Shown piece after piece: positions 62,823 to 64,000 of a stretch of DNA of 64,000 nt. The position numbers and the translations under genes were made by a program. Position 1 is the first letter of the stretch. Each line of letters begins with the position of its first letter. The DNA comes from Polaribacter sp. L3A8 (lineage in GTDB: Bacteria; Bacteroidota; Bacteroidia; Flavobacteriales; Flavobacteriaceae), in contig NZ_CP047026.1 in assembly GCF_009796785.1 (NCBI RefSeq), forward strand, positions 2,204,501 to 2,268,500, written 5' to 3'. The notes beneath the pieces are model-generated. The model ran no database searches and was not told the origin of the DNA. It was given only the letters and a program-made list of their open reading frames with translations.

Positions 62823-64000
62823 TTATGAACTAGTTTCTGATGGATTTCCTTTATTAAAATCACTTACAACATTAGTAATTACAGCATCAATTCTTGCTTG
62901 ATCTATATTATATTTAGGATTTAATCCTTTTTTCTCCGGGAAATTTTCTATCGTAACTGTTGTAGAAGGGAAAGCAAAATCTACACCTAATTCTTTCGCT
63001 AACTTTACAATAGCAATATGCAATCTATGCTTTGATGATTGTTCTATACCCCAAGTTAAACTCTTAAAATATACATTTACCATAATTAGTAATGCAGAAT
63101 CTCCAAAACCATTAAACTCAACATTATAAGAATCTGAACGTGTTTCTGGATGTGCAATAATAATTTCTCTTACTCCTTTTACAAAGGCCTCTATTAATTC
63201 TGGCGGTGTATCATAACGCAAACCTAAATTGGTATTGTAACGTCTAAACAAACGCAAACCTTTGTTATTAATAACCAATTCAGACAATCTACTATTTGGT
63301 ATTTGATATATAGAAGTATCTGCTGCACGCACTTGTGTAGATCTAAACCCAACTCTTTCTACAGTACCTACTACTTCTCCAGCTTCTATCCAATCTTCTA
63401 TATGGAAAGGTTTGTCAAGAAAAATCATGATGGTCCCAATTAAGTTTTTTACTGTGTCTTGAGACGCTAATGCAAATGCCAAACCACCAATAGTTGCTCC
63501 AGCTAACATGGTTGTAGTATCTACTCCAAAAAGCATTAACAACTTAAAAATACCAACAACAACTACTAAACCTGTAAGAAAACTATGCAAAATAGGCACT
63601 AATTGATCATCTAACCTACCGTGTGTTCTTTCTGTAAACTCTGCATAAATACGCATTATCACTTGTACTAATTTTAAGAAAACATAAATCCAGAACACTG
63701 TTTCTGCAATGTTTAAAACCAAAAACACCCACGTATTTGTTGTTAAACCAAATTGTAATGATGGAAAAACTTTATCTACAAAAGTTAACGTAACTAATAG
63801 ACTTATTGGGTGTGCCAACTTTTTAATTACTTTGTTAACTTCTAAATTGGTGTTTTTTGTAATTTGATGTTGAATCTTTAATAAAATAAAAAAAGCAACT
63901 CTTTTAATAATTAAAAAAATAAGGTATCCTAAAGCTAGTATTATTAGCAAACCAACAATTTGCCACAGTTCTAAATTTAATATTTTTTTATGTCCAGAAA
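62823..64000 (-). CDS. MscS-family mechanosensitive channel (5' truncated by window end)
   Basis: The frame is open on the minus strand past the TTG at 63950 to the edge (…HKKILNLELWQIVGLLII…), so the true start lies beyond base 64000. Four or more membrane segments, then the MscS domain: TMLAGATIGGLAFALASQDTVKNLIGTIMIFLDKPF (pore helix region) and VVGTVERVGFRSTQVRAADTSIYQIPNSRLSE (beta domain). Acts as a pressure-relief or ion channel in the inner membrane. Confidence 0.92.
   Translation of the reverse strand, partial: SGHKKILNLELWQIVGLLIILALGYLIFLIIKRVAFFILLKIQHQITKNTNLEVNKVIKKLAHPISLLVTLTFVDKVFPSLQFGLTTNTWVFLVLNIAETVFWIYVFLKLVQVIMRIYAEFTERTHGRLDDQLVPILHSFLTGLVVVVGIFKLLMLFGVDTTTMLAGATIGGLAFALASQDTVKNLIGTIMIFLDKPFHIEDWIEAGEVVGTVERVGFRSTQVRAADTSIYQIPNSRLSELVINNKGLRLFRRYNTNLGLRYDTPPELIEAFVKGVREIIIAHPETRSDSYNVEFNGFGDSALLIMVNVYFKSLTWGIEQSSKHRLHIAIVKLAKELGVDFAFPSTTVTIENFPEKKGLNPKYNIDQARIDAVITNVVSDFNKGNPSETSS

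Overview
The window is AT-rich chromosomal DNA from a member of the Bacteroidota, most likely a marine Flavobacteriaceae (Polaribacter/Tenacibaculum-like; the genus is a guess). The reasons are promoters of the Bacteroidota type (TTTG or TTG, 18-19 bp, TAnnTTTG), strongly A/T-biased codons, and families typical of this class: DUF3078, DUF2480, DUF2339/DUF3999, a long PurF-like protein, HopJ-family protein and ISAon1 elements.

Layout. 1-2825: 3' part of mrdA (PBP2) and rodA, the elongasome pair. 2826-11700: an insertion-sequence graveyard with four ISAon1-type copies (one intact, one split by an IS3 element with a 5-bp target duplication, two decayed and in tandem), a remnant of a related element, rpsT, tRNA-Glu, and a tRNA-Asn duplicated perfectly with its promoter and terminator. 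11766-15857: sucA and sucB (2-oxoglutarate dehydrogenase E1/E2) with a structured RNA-like repeat between them. 16096-30084: a toxin-antitoxin pair, a Pif1-like helicase, recJ with an OsmC gene, an AhpD-like protein, an HTH protein, a UDG-family enzyme, small proteins, rsmI, a cupin and aspS. 30259-33914: a two-gene restriction-modification-like module, an N6-adenine methyltransferase plus a small PD-(D/E)XK-like protein. 34185-43719: envelope, transport and hydrolase genes (DUF2339/DUF3999, a ClC channel, GlpQ-type phosphodiesterase, an EEP nuclease-fold protein). 44000-54336: hflX, a VIT transporter, a CNNM-type protein, two DUF3078 barrels, sufE with a DUF59 protein and DUF2480, a PfkB kinase and a PurF-like amidotransferase. 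54626-64000: a zinc metalloprotease, a CarboxypepD_reg-like protein, a beta-propeller lipoprotein, an IS110 transposase, a tRNA-dihydrouridine synthase and a 5'-truncated MscS channel.

Most interesting signals. (1) Two unrelated orphan genes (46166-46834 and 59033-60061) share almost the same 24-nt 5' boundary and a matching inverted 10-mer at the 3' side, as expected of a gene-cassette-like mobile unit. (2) A structured element of about 80 nt occurs three times (14499, 15919 reversed, 28128). (3) The methyltransferase/nuclease-like pair. (4) ISAon1 elements have inserted at the same point near the 3' end of related elements, and the neighbouring tRNA-Asn locus is duplicated. (5) A candidate small RNA lies upstream of hflX, and the hflX mRNA may be leaderless.

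All calls come from reading the sequence and from memory of protein families; no searches were run.
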